Program-made: the position numbers and the translations under genes
Source of the DNA: PALG01 sp964495885
Lineage (GTDB): Bacteria > Bacteroidota > Bacteroidia > Flavobacteriales > Flavobacteriaceae
Direction of reading: 5' to 3'
DNA: 64,000 bases
Assembly (NCBI GenBank): GCA_964495885.1
Contig: CAZBWO010000005.1
Coordinates: 1 to 64,000 of the forward strand
The notes under the pieces: model-generated
Seen by the model: the letters and a program-made list of their open reading frames with translations, nothing else
Database searches by the model: none
What the model was told of the DNA's origin: nothing
Shown here: positions 17,088-25,409 of the stretch, one piece after another
Layout of the letters: every line of letters begins with the position of its first letter
How positions within the stretch are numbered: position 1 is the stretch's first letter

Positions 17088-17576
17088 GTGGATATTTGGA
17101 AAAAAATAAGAAGGATTAGTTTCTTTAAACTTATTCAGTTTGGCTGGATTTTTTTACAAAAACCAAGACTCATTTTCCCGGTTTGGAATGCAACAAAAGA
17201 AACCTTGAAAATTTGTAATTCCCTTTATGGAAATGCTCATCAAGGGAAGGGAAAAGCAAATGCATTTAGACATTCCTATTGGAATTTCCAAATTTGTGAA
17301 AAAAGTTTTAAAATCATTAAAAACCGAACAAAAAGCGTCAAATGGACGCAAAAAGTAGTTGATTTTTATGAAAAAGTAACCAAAAATGATTTGCTGGATC
17401 AGCAAATGGATTTCCATAATAATGAATTCGGAAGAAATTATTTTATTCAAAAAACAGCTAATTTTGAGCAAGATTCCATCGATTTTTTAGAAAAAGAAGC
17501 AGAAAAAGCGCAAAAAGTGTCAAATATGGCCGATTTTGAAAAATTTAAAGGGCAATTGGTCTATATTACAGAATAA
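17088..17576 (+). CDS. DUF6973-type domain protein
   Basis: 162 residues from a GTG start (VDIWKKIRRISFF). The middle carries a pattern I associate with DUF6973: an invariant-looking NAFRHSYWNFQIC followed by QQMDFHNNEFGRNYF, compare AFRHALWN and MDLHNNxxGR. The conserved His, Asn and Arg suggest a metal- or nucleic-acid-related site, but no activity is known. The N-terminus is hydrophobic and basic (FFKLIQFGWIFLQ) and may be a membrane anchor. It precedes the EI24 membrane-protein gene by 2 nt, so they form an operon. Confidence 0.65.
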   Translation: MDIWKKIRRISFFKLIQFGWIFLQKPRLIFPVWNATKETLKICNSLYGNAHQGKGKANAFRHSYWNFQICEKSFKIIKNRTKSVKWTQKVVDFYEKVTKNDLLDQQMDFHNNEFGRNYFIQKTANFEQDSIDFLEKEAEKAQKVSNMADFEKFKGQLVYITE

Positions 17577-17578
17577 CT

Positions 17579-18337
17579 ATGTTTAAAAACTATTTTAAAG
17601 GCATCAAAGCCTACGGCGGTACATTTTCTTTAATAAGCAAGTTGGGCTTGTGGAGTTATTTTTTGGTGCCAATTCTAATCAGTATTCTTACGGCAGTATT
17701 CATAGGCCTCATGGCTTGGGGATGGGCAGATAATATTGGCGGACTTATTGCAAAGTTATGGATATGGGAATGGGGAGCAGAAACGTTTCGGTCTATTAGT
17801 AATTTTCTTGGTGGCATTGCTGTTGTCGCAGTTGGGCTTATCCTATATAAACATATTATCATGGCACTTAGCGCTCCATTTATGGCGCCAGTTTCAGAAA
17901 AAATTGAAGCACACATCACTGGCAAGGAAATTCAAGTCCAAAGATCTCAATTCTTTCCTCTTTTATGGCGGGGTATTCGGGTAAACCTTCGAAATTTATT
18001 CATGGAATTATTCTTTACAGTCCCAATATTACTGTTCGGGCTCATCCCTGTGATAGGAATTCTTTCCACTCCTCTATTATTTTTAGTACAAGCATATTAT
18101 GCAGGGTTTGGAAATATGGATTATACCTTGGAACGCCATTTCGATTATTCCAAAAGTAATGCTTTTGTACGGTCGCATAGCGGAATTGCCATGGGAAATG
18201 GAACTGTATTTATGTTGTTTCTGCTCATTCCTGTCATAGGGGTAATCTTAGTGTTGCCACTTTCTGTAACCGCTGCAAGTACCGCTACTTTGGAAACTAT
18301 CTTTCCTTCAAAAGAAAAACAAATCACAAATACCTAA
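17579..18337 (+). CDS. EI24 / CysZ-like integral membrane protein
   Basis: 252 residues with several long hydrophobic segments, in the EI24 (etoposide-induced 2.4/CysZ) family. Typical blocks are NYFKGIKAYGGTFSLISK at the start, IIMALSAPFMAPVSEKIE in the middle and GFGNMDYTLERHFDYSKS near residue 180. CysZ of proteobacteria is a sulfate channel, but most Bacteroidota members are uncharacterised. It is 2 nt downstream of the DUF6973-type gene. Confidence 0.8.
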   Translation: MFKNYFKGIKAYGGTFSLISKLGLWSYFLVPILISILTAVFIGLMAWGWADNIGGLIAKLWIWEWGAETFRSISNFLGGIAVVAVGLILYKHIIMALSAPFMAPVSEKIEAHITGKEIQVQRSQFFPLLWRGIRVNLRNLFMELFFTVPILLFGLIPVIGILSTPLLFLVQAYYAGFGNMDYTLERHFDYSKSNAFVRSHSGIAMGNGTVFMLFLLIPVIGVILVLPLSVTAASTATLETIFPSKEKQITNT

Positions 18338-18416
18338 ATTGCATTTGCCTTTTGCAATTCACGGTATTTTCTAATTTTGTTTTGAAAAAGGTTTACCTTT
18401 AAGAAAAATATCCTAC

Positions 18417-19514
18417 ATGAGCCTACTTATACTCTACGCAGTATTATCCATACTTTTCTCATTTCTTTGTTCCGTACTGGAAGCAGCCCTTTTGAGCTTT
18501 ACCCCTTCCTTTATAAAAATGAAAAAACAAGAAGGGAAAAAATATGCCCAAACACTTGCAGCACTAAAAAAGGATATTGACAAACCCCTTATTGCCATCC
18601 TTACGGTTAACACCATTGCCCACACAGTAGGTGCCATTCTAGTGGGGGTTCAAGCGGAAAAACTCCCTTACAAAGTAGAGGTGCTTGGATTTAATATTGT
18701 GGGTATTGTCTCTGCTATTATGACCCTATTAATTTTAGTTGTTTCTGAAATCATCCCCAAAACCATTGGTGCCACCTATTGGAAAAAACTAGGTTCTTTT
18801 ACCGCAACAGGGCTGCAGGTGATGATATTTCCACTTAAGTATACGGGCATTCTTTGGATATTAACCCAAGCAACGAAGCTTATCGGAAAATCGGCACATG
18901 TAAGTACAATGAGCCGTGAAGAATTTATTGCATTAACTGATGCCGCCGAACAGGAAGGCGTTTTTGAGGAAAATGAAGGGGCCGTCATAAAAAATCTGCT
19001 CGTTTTTAAAAGTATTGTTGCAAAGGATGTAATGACCCCCTTCCCAGTAGTGATCATGGAAGAGGAAAACACGACGTTGGAAGCATTTCACGACGAACAT
19101 AAAAACCTTACTTTCTCAAGAATTCCCATTTTTAACGGAAAAAGCCATAATATCACAGGATTTGTCCTAAAAGATGATATACTTGAGGATATTGTGGAAG
19201 AAAAAGGCGATAAGCCCCTAGCCGATATTAAAAGGGAAATTTCTGTGGTAGATGCCTCCAAGCCAATTCCGGAGTTATTCAATACTTTTATAAAACAACG
19301 TAACCATATCGCCTTGGTTGTTGATGAATTTGGAAATACTATTGGTATTGTTACCATGGAGGATATCATAGAAACCCTCCTCGGACTTGAAATTATGGAC
19401 GAAAGCGATGCAGTAGAAGATATGCAGGTTGCCGCACGCAAAAACTGGGAGAGAAGAGCTCGAAGGATGGGAATACAATTAGACGAAAATTCTGAAGAAG
19501 AAGCTTCCAATTAA
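18417..19514 (+). CDS. CNNM-domain (DUF21) / CBS-pair membrane protein
   Basis: 365 residues. The N-terminal DUF21/CNNM membrane domain spans about residues 1-165 (EAALLSFTPSFIKMKKQEGKKY, ILTVNTIAHTVGAILVG, LVVSEIIPKTIGATYW). A CBS pair follows (about 195-320: VFKSIVAKDVMTPF, HIALVVDEFGNTIGIVTMEDIIETLLG). The CorC/HlyC C-terminal domain of the larger family members is absent. Related proteins are implicated in Mg2+ or Co2+ export. The protein ends 11 nt before the next ATG, suggesting co-transcription with the alkyltransferase gene. Confidence 0.88.
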   Translation: MSLLILYAVLSILFSFLCSVLEAALLSFTPSFIKMKKQEGKKYAQTLAALKKDIDKPLIAILTVNTIAHTVGAILVGVQAEKLPYKVEVLGFNIVGIVSAIMTLLILVVSEIIPKTIGATYWKKLGSFTATGLQVMIFPLKYTGILWILTQATKLIGKSAHVSTMSREEFIALTDAAEQEGVFEENEGAVIKNLLVFKSIVAKDVMTPFPVVIMEEENTTLEAFHDEHKNLTFSRIPIFNGKSHNITGFVLKDDILEDIVEEKGDKPLADIKREISVVDASKPIPELFNTFIKQRNHIALVVDEFGNTIGIVTMEDIIETLLGLEIMDESDAVEDMQVAARKNWERRARRMGIQLDENSEEEASN

Positions 19515-19525
19515 GATTGAATGGT

Positions 19526-19999
19526 ATGGAACAAGCAACCATGGAAAGTCCGTTAGGCTTCATTTCAATACGCGGAAACGACGAAGGCATTTCGGAAGTT
19601 TATTTTGATGAAGAAGCCTTAGGGGCAACACCCACTATTCCAGATGCATTAGTTGAAACCGTTCTTCAATTAAATCAATACTTTGAAGGAAAAAGAACCC
19701 AATTTCAGCTTGCCCTCAAGCCCTTTGGTACCGATTTTCAGCAAAAAGTATGGAAAGAATTGCTGCAAATTCCCTTCGGAAGTCATAAAAGCTACCTAGA
19801 TATTGCCAAGCAACTTGGAGACCCAAAAGTTATTAGGGCAGCAGCTTCCGCCAATGGGAAAAACCCCATTGCCATTGTGATTCCATGTCATCGGGTGATT
19901 GGTAGTAATGGGGAACTCACTGGCTATGCCGGGGGACTCCACCGAAAAAAATGGTTGCTAGAACATGAATCTCCGGTAAAACAAGGGAAATTATTTTAA
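19526..19999 (+). CDS. ogt: Methylated-DNA-protein cysteine methyltransferase (Ogt type)
   Basis: 157 residues from the ATG at 19526 (MEQATMESPLGFISIRG); a TTG 9 nt upstream is an alternative. It repairs O6-alkylguanine by transferring the alkyl group to its own cysteine. The active-site block IVIPCHRVIGSNGELTGYAGG, the DNA-binding helix region FQQKVWKELLQIPFGSHKSY and the arginine-finger segment IRAAASANGKNP are all present. The N-terminal RNase H-like domain is short. Cytoplasmic, single-turnover. Confidence 0.93.
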   Translation: MEQATMESPLGFISIRGNDEGISEVYFDEEALGATPTIPDALVETVLQLNQYFEGKRTQFQLALKPFGTDFQQKVWKELLQIPFGSHKSYLDIAKQLGDPKVIRAAASANGKNPIAIVIPCHRVIGSNGELTGYAGGLHRKKWLLEHESPVKQGKLF

Positions 20000-20008
20000 C
20001 TTTATCAC

Positions 20009-21160
20009 ATGAGAAAGCTTCGTAAATTTTTTAAATGGTTGCTCATCCTACTCCTTTTGTTGGTTGCTACACTGTATATCACAGATACAGATTATTTGCT
20101 GAAAGCCGTTAGAACCATCTACCTCACTGGGCACACTACTGCCTATTTGAAAGACTATGAAAAGTTTGACAACCATACGGTAAAAGCAGGAACTCATGAA
20201 GCCTGGCCTTTGCATTCAGATTATAATGCCGCTTCAGAAACAGAAAAACTAAAACAATACAACCAAGACTTGGGAACTGTGGCTTTCCTCATTTTTAAAA
20301 ATGATAGTGTTTGGTTTGAAAAATATTACGAAGGTTATAATGAAACTGCCAAAAGCAATTCTTTTTCCATGGTAAAAAGCATGGTTACCGCAATGCTTGG
20401 TAAAGCAATCATGGAAGGCCATATTCAAAGTTTGGAACAACCCGTGGGAGATTTTTTTCCAAAATTTAGTGAAGGCTTGGCAGCAGAAATGACAGTAGGC
20501 GATTTATCATCCATGGCTTCCGGGACCAATTGGGACGAAGCCTATTATTCCCCATTTTCCATTACCACTAGAGCCTATTTTGATGATGACCTACGAAAGG
20601 TCATCCTTGGTCTGGAAGTGGTAGAAACACCAGGGCAAAAATTCAAGTATGCAAGTGGCGACACCCAACTACTGGCTATGGTATTGGAAAAAGCAACAGG
20701 GAAAACACTTTCAGAATATTTAAGCGATAGTTTTTGGAAACCTATGGGAGCCAGTGAAGATGCGCTTTGGCAAGTAGATAGTGAAGAAGAGGGCATAGAG
20801 AAAGCCTTTTGTTGCTTGGCCAGTGATGCGCGTGATTTTGCGCGATTCGGAAAATTGTATCGAAACCACGGAAATTGGAATGGGACTCAATTGCTGGATT
20901 CTACCTTCGTTGACCGTTGTATTACCCCTAGATTTGCTGAGAGTCCGGAATATGGATATGGATGGTGGCTGTATGAAAACGCCGGAAAATCATTTTTTAT
21001 GATGCGCGGACATTTAGGCCAGTATGTCATCGTAGAACCGAATGATGGAGTCATGATTGTTCGATTGGGTCATCAAAAAAGTCCGGATGCTGGCGTTGGT
21101 AAATTTACACAGGATATTTCAGTCTATATTGAAGAAGCCTATCAAATGTTAGGTGATTGA
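20009..21160 (+). CDS. Serine hydrolase, class C beta-lactamase fold
   Basis: 383 residues. A single N-terminal membrane helix (WLLILLLLLVATLYI) anchors the enzyme on the periplasmic side. The serine-x-x-lysine motif is in FSMVKSMVTAML (about residue 117), the Tyr-x-Ser motif in KYASGDTQLLAMVLEKATG, and the third motif position is occupied by GHLGQ (HxG in place of KTG). This is the pattern of esterases and 6-aminohexanoate-dimer-hydrolase-like members rather than true beta-lactamases. The substrate is unknown. It lies 9 nt after ogt. Confidence 0.85.
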   Translation: MRKLRKFFKWLLILLLLLVATLYITDTDYLLKAVRTIYLTGHTTAYLKDYEKFDNHTVKAGTHEAWPLHSDYNAASETEKLKQYNQDLGTVAFLIFKNDSVWFEKYYEGYNETAKSNSFSMVKSMVTAMLGKAIMEGHIQSLEQPVGDFFPKFSEGLAAEMTVGDLSSMASGTNWDEAYYSPFSITTRAYFDDDLRKVILGLEVVETPGQKFKYASGDTQLLAMVLEKATGKTLSEYLSDSFWKPMGASEDALWQVDSEEEGIEKAFCCLASDARDFARFGKLYRNHGNWNGTQLLDSTFVDRCITPRFAESPEYGYGWWLYENAGKSFFMMRGHLGQYVIVEPNDGVMIVRLGHQKSPDAGVGKFTQDISVYIEEAYQMLGD

Positions 21161-21217
21161 TAGTTGATTAAATTATTGTATCTTTAGGTAACTCCCCTAT
21201 TAAGTATATACACGTTT

Positions 21218-21931
21218 ATGTTGCATCGTATTTCGTTGGAACAAATCCTTTTTTTGGATATTGAAACCGTTCCACAACAACCCTCTTTTCAATCACTGGA
21301 TCCCACATCACAATTACTTTGGGAACAAAAGACACAATACCAACGTAAGGATGAGTTTTCACCCGAAGAGTTTTATGATCGGGCAGGCATCTGGGCCGAG
21401 TTTGGAAAAATTATTTGTATTTCCGTAGGCTATTTCAAAATACAAGGGGACATTAGAAGTTTTAGGGTGACTAGTTTCCATGGAGAAGAAGAAACTATTC
21501 TAAAAGATTTCAAAAATCTTTTAGAGACACATTTCAATAAGTCCAACCATTTGCTTTGCGCCCACAATGGAAAGGAATTTGATTTCCCATACATTGCCAG
21601 ACGCATGATCATCCACGGTATAAACATTCCTTTCAAACTAAACCTATTTGGGAAAAAACCTTGGGAAGTCCCTCATTTGGATACCATGGAGCTTTGGAAA
21701 TTTGGAGATTACAAAACCTTTACTTCCTTAAAGCTGTTGGCCCATGTGTTGGGAATTCCTTCGCCAAAACAGGATATAGATGGAAGCCAGGTTCGTGAGG
21801 TGTATTATGAAGAAAAGGATATTGACAGAATCATTGAGTACTGCGAACGGGATACCGTAACCGTAGCGCAAATTTTACTTCGGTTGAGGAATGAAACATT
21901 ATTGGATGAAGATGAAATCCTTTCGGTATAA
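21218..21931 (+). CDS. PolB-like 3'-5' exonuclease
   Basis: 237 residues with the DEDDy exonuclease motifs: LFLDIETVP (Exo I, Asp and Glu), CAHNGKEFDFPYIARRM (Exo II, Asp) and EYCERDTVTVAQILLRL (Exo III, Tyr-x3-Asp). It resembles the stand-alone exonuclease family related to the proofreading domain of family B DNA polymerases. It probably trims 3' ends in DNA repair; the exact substrate is not known. The start is shortly after a TATCTTTAG promoter-like stretch. Confidence 0.87.
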   Translation: MLHRISLEQILFLDIETVPQQPSFQSLDPTSQLLWEQKTQYQRKDEFSPEEFYDRAGIWAEFGKIICISVGYFKIQGDIRSFRVTSFHGEEETILKDFKNLLETHFNKSNHLLCAHNGKEFDFPYIARRMIIHGINIPFKLNLFGKKPWEVPHLDTMELWKFGDYKTFTSLKLLAHVLGIPSPKQDIDGSQVREVYYEEKDIDRIIEYCERDTVTVAQILLRLRNETLLDEDEILSV

Positions 21932-21957
21932 CCTAATTTGAAATTGTATCTTTGGGT

Positions 21958-23646
21958 ATGGATGGGTCTCTTTTGTTACAGATCAACAACCTCAATATTT
22001 CCTTCGGAAAAAAGAAAGCATTAACCCAAGTATTGCATGAGGTGTCCTTTTCGGTGCCCAAAAACAAAATTGTTGGCGTGGTTGGGGAATCTGGATCTGG
22101 AAAATCTGTTACTTCCATGGCTGTAATGGGCTTACTACCCAAAAAAACTACATATGTGGAAGGGGAAATCCTTTTTGAAGGAACCAATCTATTGGAGCTT
22201 TCTGCAAAGAAATTAAGAGCACTTCGTGGAAAGGAGATTGCCATGATTTTTCAAGAACCCATGAGTGCCTTGAACCCTTCCATGACCTGCGGAAAGCAAG
22301 TGGTTGAAATGCTACAATTGCATTTAAACATGAGCTTTAAGGAAGCCAAAAAAGAAACCTTGGCTTTATTCGAAAAGGTAAAGCTTCCGCGTCCAAAATC
22401 TATTTTTACCAGCTATCCGCATCAAATTAGTGGCGGACAAATGCAACGGGTAATGATTGCCATGGCCATTTCCTGTAAGCCAAAGTTGCTTATCGCAGAT
22501 GAGCCTACTACTGCATTGGATGTTACCGTACAAAAGGATATCCTTCAATTATTGAAATCCTTACAACAAGAAACCGGAATGAGCTTAGTCTTTATCTCTC
22601 ATGATTTAGCTCTTGTTTCGGAAATTGCAGATGAGGTGGTCGTCATGTTAAAAGGAAAGGTGATAGAAACCGGATCTGTATTTCAAATTTTCAAATTACC
22701 AAAAAAGCCCTATACAAAAGCGCTCTTGGCATCAAGACCCTCTTTAGAAAAACGGTTAAAAAGATTGCCTACGATTGCTTCGTTGAGCACCAATGAATTT
22801 CATCCTGAAGAAATTTCGGCACAACAACGGGCCAATAGACATAAAAAAATATACTTGCAGGCACCGCTACTGGAAGTTTCCAACGTGTCCAAAACCTATT
22901 ACCAGCAAATTGGCCTGTTTAGAAAGCCTTCTGAAGTAAAAGCAGTTGACGACGTTTCCTTTAGTATTTATGAAGGTGAGACCGTAGGATTGGTTGGGGA
23001 ATCGGGCTGTGGAAAATCAACATTAGGCAAAACTATTCTGCAGTTGGAGAAAGCCACTTCTGGGAAAGTATTGTACAGAGGAAAAGATCTAACACAACTT
23101 AATCCCAAGGAAATTAGGTCACTGCGGAAGGAAATTCAACTCATCTTTCAGGACCCTTATTCCTCGTTAAACCCAAGAAAAACTATTGGAAACGCTATTG
23201 AAGAACCCATGAAGGTACACGGATTGGTAGGAAGTAAAACGATTCGTGAACAAAGGGGGAAAGCGTTGTTGGACCGGGTAGGATTAGATACTTCTTTTTA
23301 TAATCGTTATCCCCATGAACTTTCCGGCGGACAAAGACAGCGTGTGGGAATTGCACGAACGATTGCCATGGAACCAAAACTCATCATTTGTGATGAATCT
23401 GTGAGTGCATTGGATATTTCGGTGCAGGCCCAGGTATTAAATTTATTAAATGAGTTAAAAGAAGATTTTGGCTTTACCTATGTATTCATTTCCCATGACT
23501 TGGCGGTCGTTAAATATATGGCAGATCAGTTATTGGTCATGAATCAAGGGAAAATTGTTGAGATGGGTGATGCTGATGAAATCTATGCGCAACCGCACGA
23601 AGCATACACCAAGAAACTCATTGATGCAATTCCCAAAGGGATATAA
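21958..23646 (+). CDS. Fused oligopeptide-type ABC transporter ATPase (DppD-DppF-like)
   Basis: 562 residues from the ATG at 21958. It contains two complete ABC domains. Domain 1 (about 5-250) has Walker A GESGSGKS, signature ISGGQMQR and Walker B LLIADEPTTALD. Domain 2 (about 300-555) has GESGCGKS, LSGGQRQRVGIA and LIICDESVSALD. The domain order and the inter-domain oligopeptide region (PYTKALLASRPSLEKR) match GsiA/YejF-type fused ATPases that energise import of peptides, glutathione or microcins. No permease or binding protein lies next to it. Confidence 0.92.
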   Translation: MDGSLLLQINNLNISFGKKKALTQVLHEVSFSVPKNKIVGVVGESGSGKSVTSMAVMGLLPKKTTYVEGEILFEGTNLLELSAKKLRALRGKEIAMIFQEPMSALNPSMTCGKQVVEMLQLHLNMSFKEAKKETLALFEKVKLPRPKSIFTSYPHQISGGQMQRVMIAMAISCKPKLLIADEPTTALDVTVQKDILQLLKSLQQETGMSLVFISHDLALVSEIADEVVVMLKGKVIETGSVFQIFKLPKKPYTKALLASRPSLEKRLKRLPTIASLSTNEFHPEEISAQQRANRHKKIYLQAPLLEVSNVSKTYYQQIGLFRKPSEVKAVDDVSFSIYEGETVGLVGESGCGKSTLGKTILQLEKATSGKVLYRGKDLTQLNPKEIRSLRKEIQLIFQDPYSSLNPRKTIGNAIEEPMKVHGLVGSKTIREQRGKALLDRVGLDTSFYNRYPHELSGGQRQRVGIARTIAMEPKLIICDESVSALDISVQAQVLNLLNELKEDFGFTYVFISHDLAVVKYMADQLLVMNQGKIVEMGDADEIYAQPHEAYTKKLIDAIPKGI

Positions 23647-23679
23647 AAAAAGCCCGTTCTAACCTCACAAAGAACGGGC
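23645..23679 (-). terminator. Hairpin terminator oriented on the minus strand
   Basis: GCCCGTTCT / AGAACGGGC stem (9 bp) with a 10-nt loop. The uridine run exists only on the minus strand (AAAAAAA on plus at 23645-23651), so it terminates leftward transcripts coming from the 23700-23960 region or from scoAB, not the ABC gene. Confidence 0.75.
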
Positions 23680-23967
23680 ACACCTTTATCTGAATCGTTG
23701 CAGATTTGGGGAAAAAAGGTATTTTTAAAAAATTACATCAACAAGAACACTTTCTTAGCAACATAAGCTAGGTTACTTATTAATTGCATTGTGTTTTTTA
23801 ATGAGTTGATTAGTACTTTCATAACTAGGTTGACTTCAAGGGTTCATCAAATTTGGGATTGCTAATATGTAGAATAAATTGAATAAAAAACGACAAAAAG
23901 CATTATTTTTCGATGAATAGCGCTTTTTTTTAACATTTTAAACATCAGGAAAGCTCTGAAGCTTAGG
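23650..23967. other. Gene-poor stretch with a leftward transcription unit
   Basis: About 320 bp between the ABC ATPase and scoB. It contains a minus-strand terminator at its left end and a 29-codon minus-strand ORF (23733-23822). A CAAATTTG box (7 of 8 to TAnnTTTG on the minus strand) lies at 23848-23855. Otherwise it is AT-rich with no clear structure. It may be the 3' UTR of scoAB or an independent small-RNA/small-protein gene. Confidence 0.5.
23733..23822 (-). CDS. Candidate 29-residue amphipathic small protein
   Basis: ATG to TAA on the minus strand encodes 29 residues that begin MKVLINSLKNTMQ and end AKKVFLLM. It has four Lys and no acidic residue. The hydrophobic residues are spaced as in an amphipathic membrane-binding helix. 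It is followed 54 nt later by a minus-strand terminator, and a CAAATTTG box lies 26 nt upstream. The ORF is short and could be chance. No similarity is known to me. Confidence 0.3.
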   Translation of the reverse strand: MKVLINSLKNTMQLISNLAYVAKKVFLLM

Positions 23968-24624
23968 TTAGAATGTCATTTCTGGAACGGAGCCTTCAAT
24001 AATTAAGTCTCCTTCGGTAGCTTCTTGAATGGCTTCAATGGAAACCCCAGGTGCACGTTCCAAAAGGTGGAAGGCACCATCTTTTATTTCCAATACTGCA
24101 AGGTTGGTTACAATTTTCTTTACACATTGCACCCCTGTTAGCGGCAAACTACATTCTTTCAATAATTTTGATTCCCCTGCTTTATTGGTATGCATCATGG
24201 CGACGATAATATTTTCCGCGGAAGCGACCAAATCCATAGCTCCACCCATCCCTTTCACCATTTTCCCGGGAATTTTCCAATTGGCAATATCCCCATTTTG
24301 AGAGACTTCCATCGCCCCTAAAATAGTAAGGTCTACGTGTTGCCCACGAATCATAGAGAAACTTACGGCAGAATCAAAAAAAGAAGCTCCTGGAAGTGCT
24401 GTAATGGTTTGTTTTCCGGCGTTAATTAAGTCTGGGTCTTCTTCGCCTTCAAACGGAAAAGGGCCCATTCCCAATACGCCATTTTCACTTTGAAATTCAA
24501 CTTCAATATCATTGCGAACAAAGTTGGCGACTAAGGTGGGAATTCCAATCCCTAAATTTACATAATAGCCATCCTTTACTTCTTTCGCAATTCGTTGGGC
24601 AATTTGATTTTTATCCAGAGCCAT
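23968..24624 (-). CDS. scoB: 3-oxoacid CoA-transferase subunit B
   Basis: 218 residues. Beta subunit of succinyl-CoA:3-ketoacid CoA transferase, which activates acetoacetate with CoA from succinyl-CoA. The motif QSENGVLGMGPFP carries the catalytic Glu of the family (SENG). GYYVNLGIGIPTLVANF, GASFFDSAVSFSMIRGQHVDLTILG and PGKMVKGMGGAMDLVA are typical blocks. It overlaps the alpha-subunit gene by 1 nt (TAATG type), so both are made together. Confidence 0.95.
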   Translation of the reverse strand: MALDKNQIAQRIAKEVKDGYYVNLGIGIPTLVANFVRNDIEVEFQSENGVLGMGPFPFEGEEDPDLINAGKQTITALPGASFFDSAVSFSMIRGQHVDLTILGAMEVSQNGDIANWKIPGKMVKGMGGAMDLVASAENIIVAMMHTNKAGESKLLKECSLPLTGVQCVKKIVTNLAVLEIKDGAFHLLERAPGVSIEAIQEATEGDLIIEGSVPEMTF

Positions 24625-25325
24625 TATCCTTTTTTTCTTACTGTTAATTGTTCAATTCTTTTTTCATAGGTAGCTCCTTGGAATATACGTTGCACAAAAA
24701 TTCCTGGAATATGAATCTCATTGGGGTTAAGGGAACCTGCTGGAACCAATTCCTCAACTTCGGCAACCGTAATGGTTGCTGCACCCGCCATATTGGGATT
24801 AAAATTTCTTGCAGTTCCCTTAAATATTAGGTTTCCGGCCGTATCTCCTTTCCAAGCTTTTACAAAAGCAAAGTCTGCTTTAAAAGCATATTCCATAATA
24901 TGCATTTTACCGTTAAACTCACGTGCTTCCTTCCCTTCTGCCACTTCAGTTCCATAGCCTGCGGGTGTGTAAAATGCTGGAATGCCACTTTGGGCAGCAC
25001 GGCATCGCTGCGCTAAAGTTCCCTGCGGGATTAACTCTACTTCCAACTCTCCACTAAGCATTTGTCGCTCAAACTCTGCATTTTCTCCTACATAAGAAGA
25101 AATCATTTTCTTTATTTGACGCTTTTGTAGCAATAAGCCAAGTCCAAAATCATCAACACCTGCATTATTTGAAATACAAGTGACTCCCTTTACATTTTGA
25201 CGCACTAATTCTGCAATACAATTTTCTGGAATTCCGCATAATCCGAAGCCCCCCAACATAAAGGTCATATGGTCTTTAACACCTTCGCATGCTTCCCTTA
25301 CACCAGCTACTGTCTTTGTTATCAT
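24624..25325 (-). CDS. scoA: 3-oxoacid CoA-transferase subunit A
   Basis: 233 residues, alpha subunit partner of the enzyme encoded just downstream. The CoA-binding glycine motif GGFGLCGIPENCI is near residue 26, followed by ISNNAGVDDFGLGLLL, SYVGENAEFERQ, LIPQGTLAQRCRAAQSGIPA and GNLIFKGTARNFNPNMA. Full length, with a clear ATG start. It precedes scoB with a 1-nt overlap. The pair lets the cell use or form ketone bodies, or degrade branched-chain or aromatic intermediates. Confidence 0.95.
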   Translation of the reverse strand: MITKTVAGVREACEGVKDHMTFMLGGFGLCGIPENCIAELVRQNVKGVTCISNNAGVDDFGLGLLLQKRQIKKMISSYVGENAEFERQMLSGELEVELIPQGTLAQRCRAAQSGIPAFYTPAGYGTEVAEGKEAREFNGKMHIMEYAFKADFAFVKAWKGDTAGNLIFKGTARNFNPNMAGAATITVAEVEELVPAGSLNPNEIHIPGIFVQRIFQGATYEKRIEQLTVRKKG

Positions 25326-25366
25326 GAATTTTGTAAGTTTTCTTAAAAGTACAAAAATTAAGTCAT

Positions 25367-25391
25367 AAAAAAACCCGTAAAAACGGGTTTT
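25367..25391 (-). terminator. Hairpin terminator of the PBP1A operon
   Basis: AAACCCGT / ACGGGTTT stem with an AAAA loop. On the minus strand it is followed by seven T. It lies 19 bp downstream of the PBP1A stop codon. Confidence 0.75.
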
Positions 25392-25409
25392 GCTTATCGT
25401 TTGCTTATA

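Noticed and set aside
20009..21160. Beta-lactamase resistance gene
   Set aside because: The third active-site motif is HxG-like and the protein is membrane-anchored; it fits the broader serine hydrolase/esterase group.
23645..23679. Terminator of the fused ABC ATPase gene
   Set aside because: The hairpin has no T-run on the plus strand; it is oriented for leftward transcripts.
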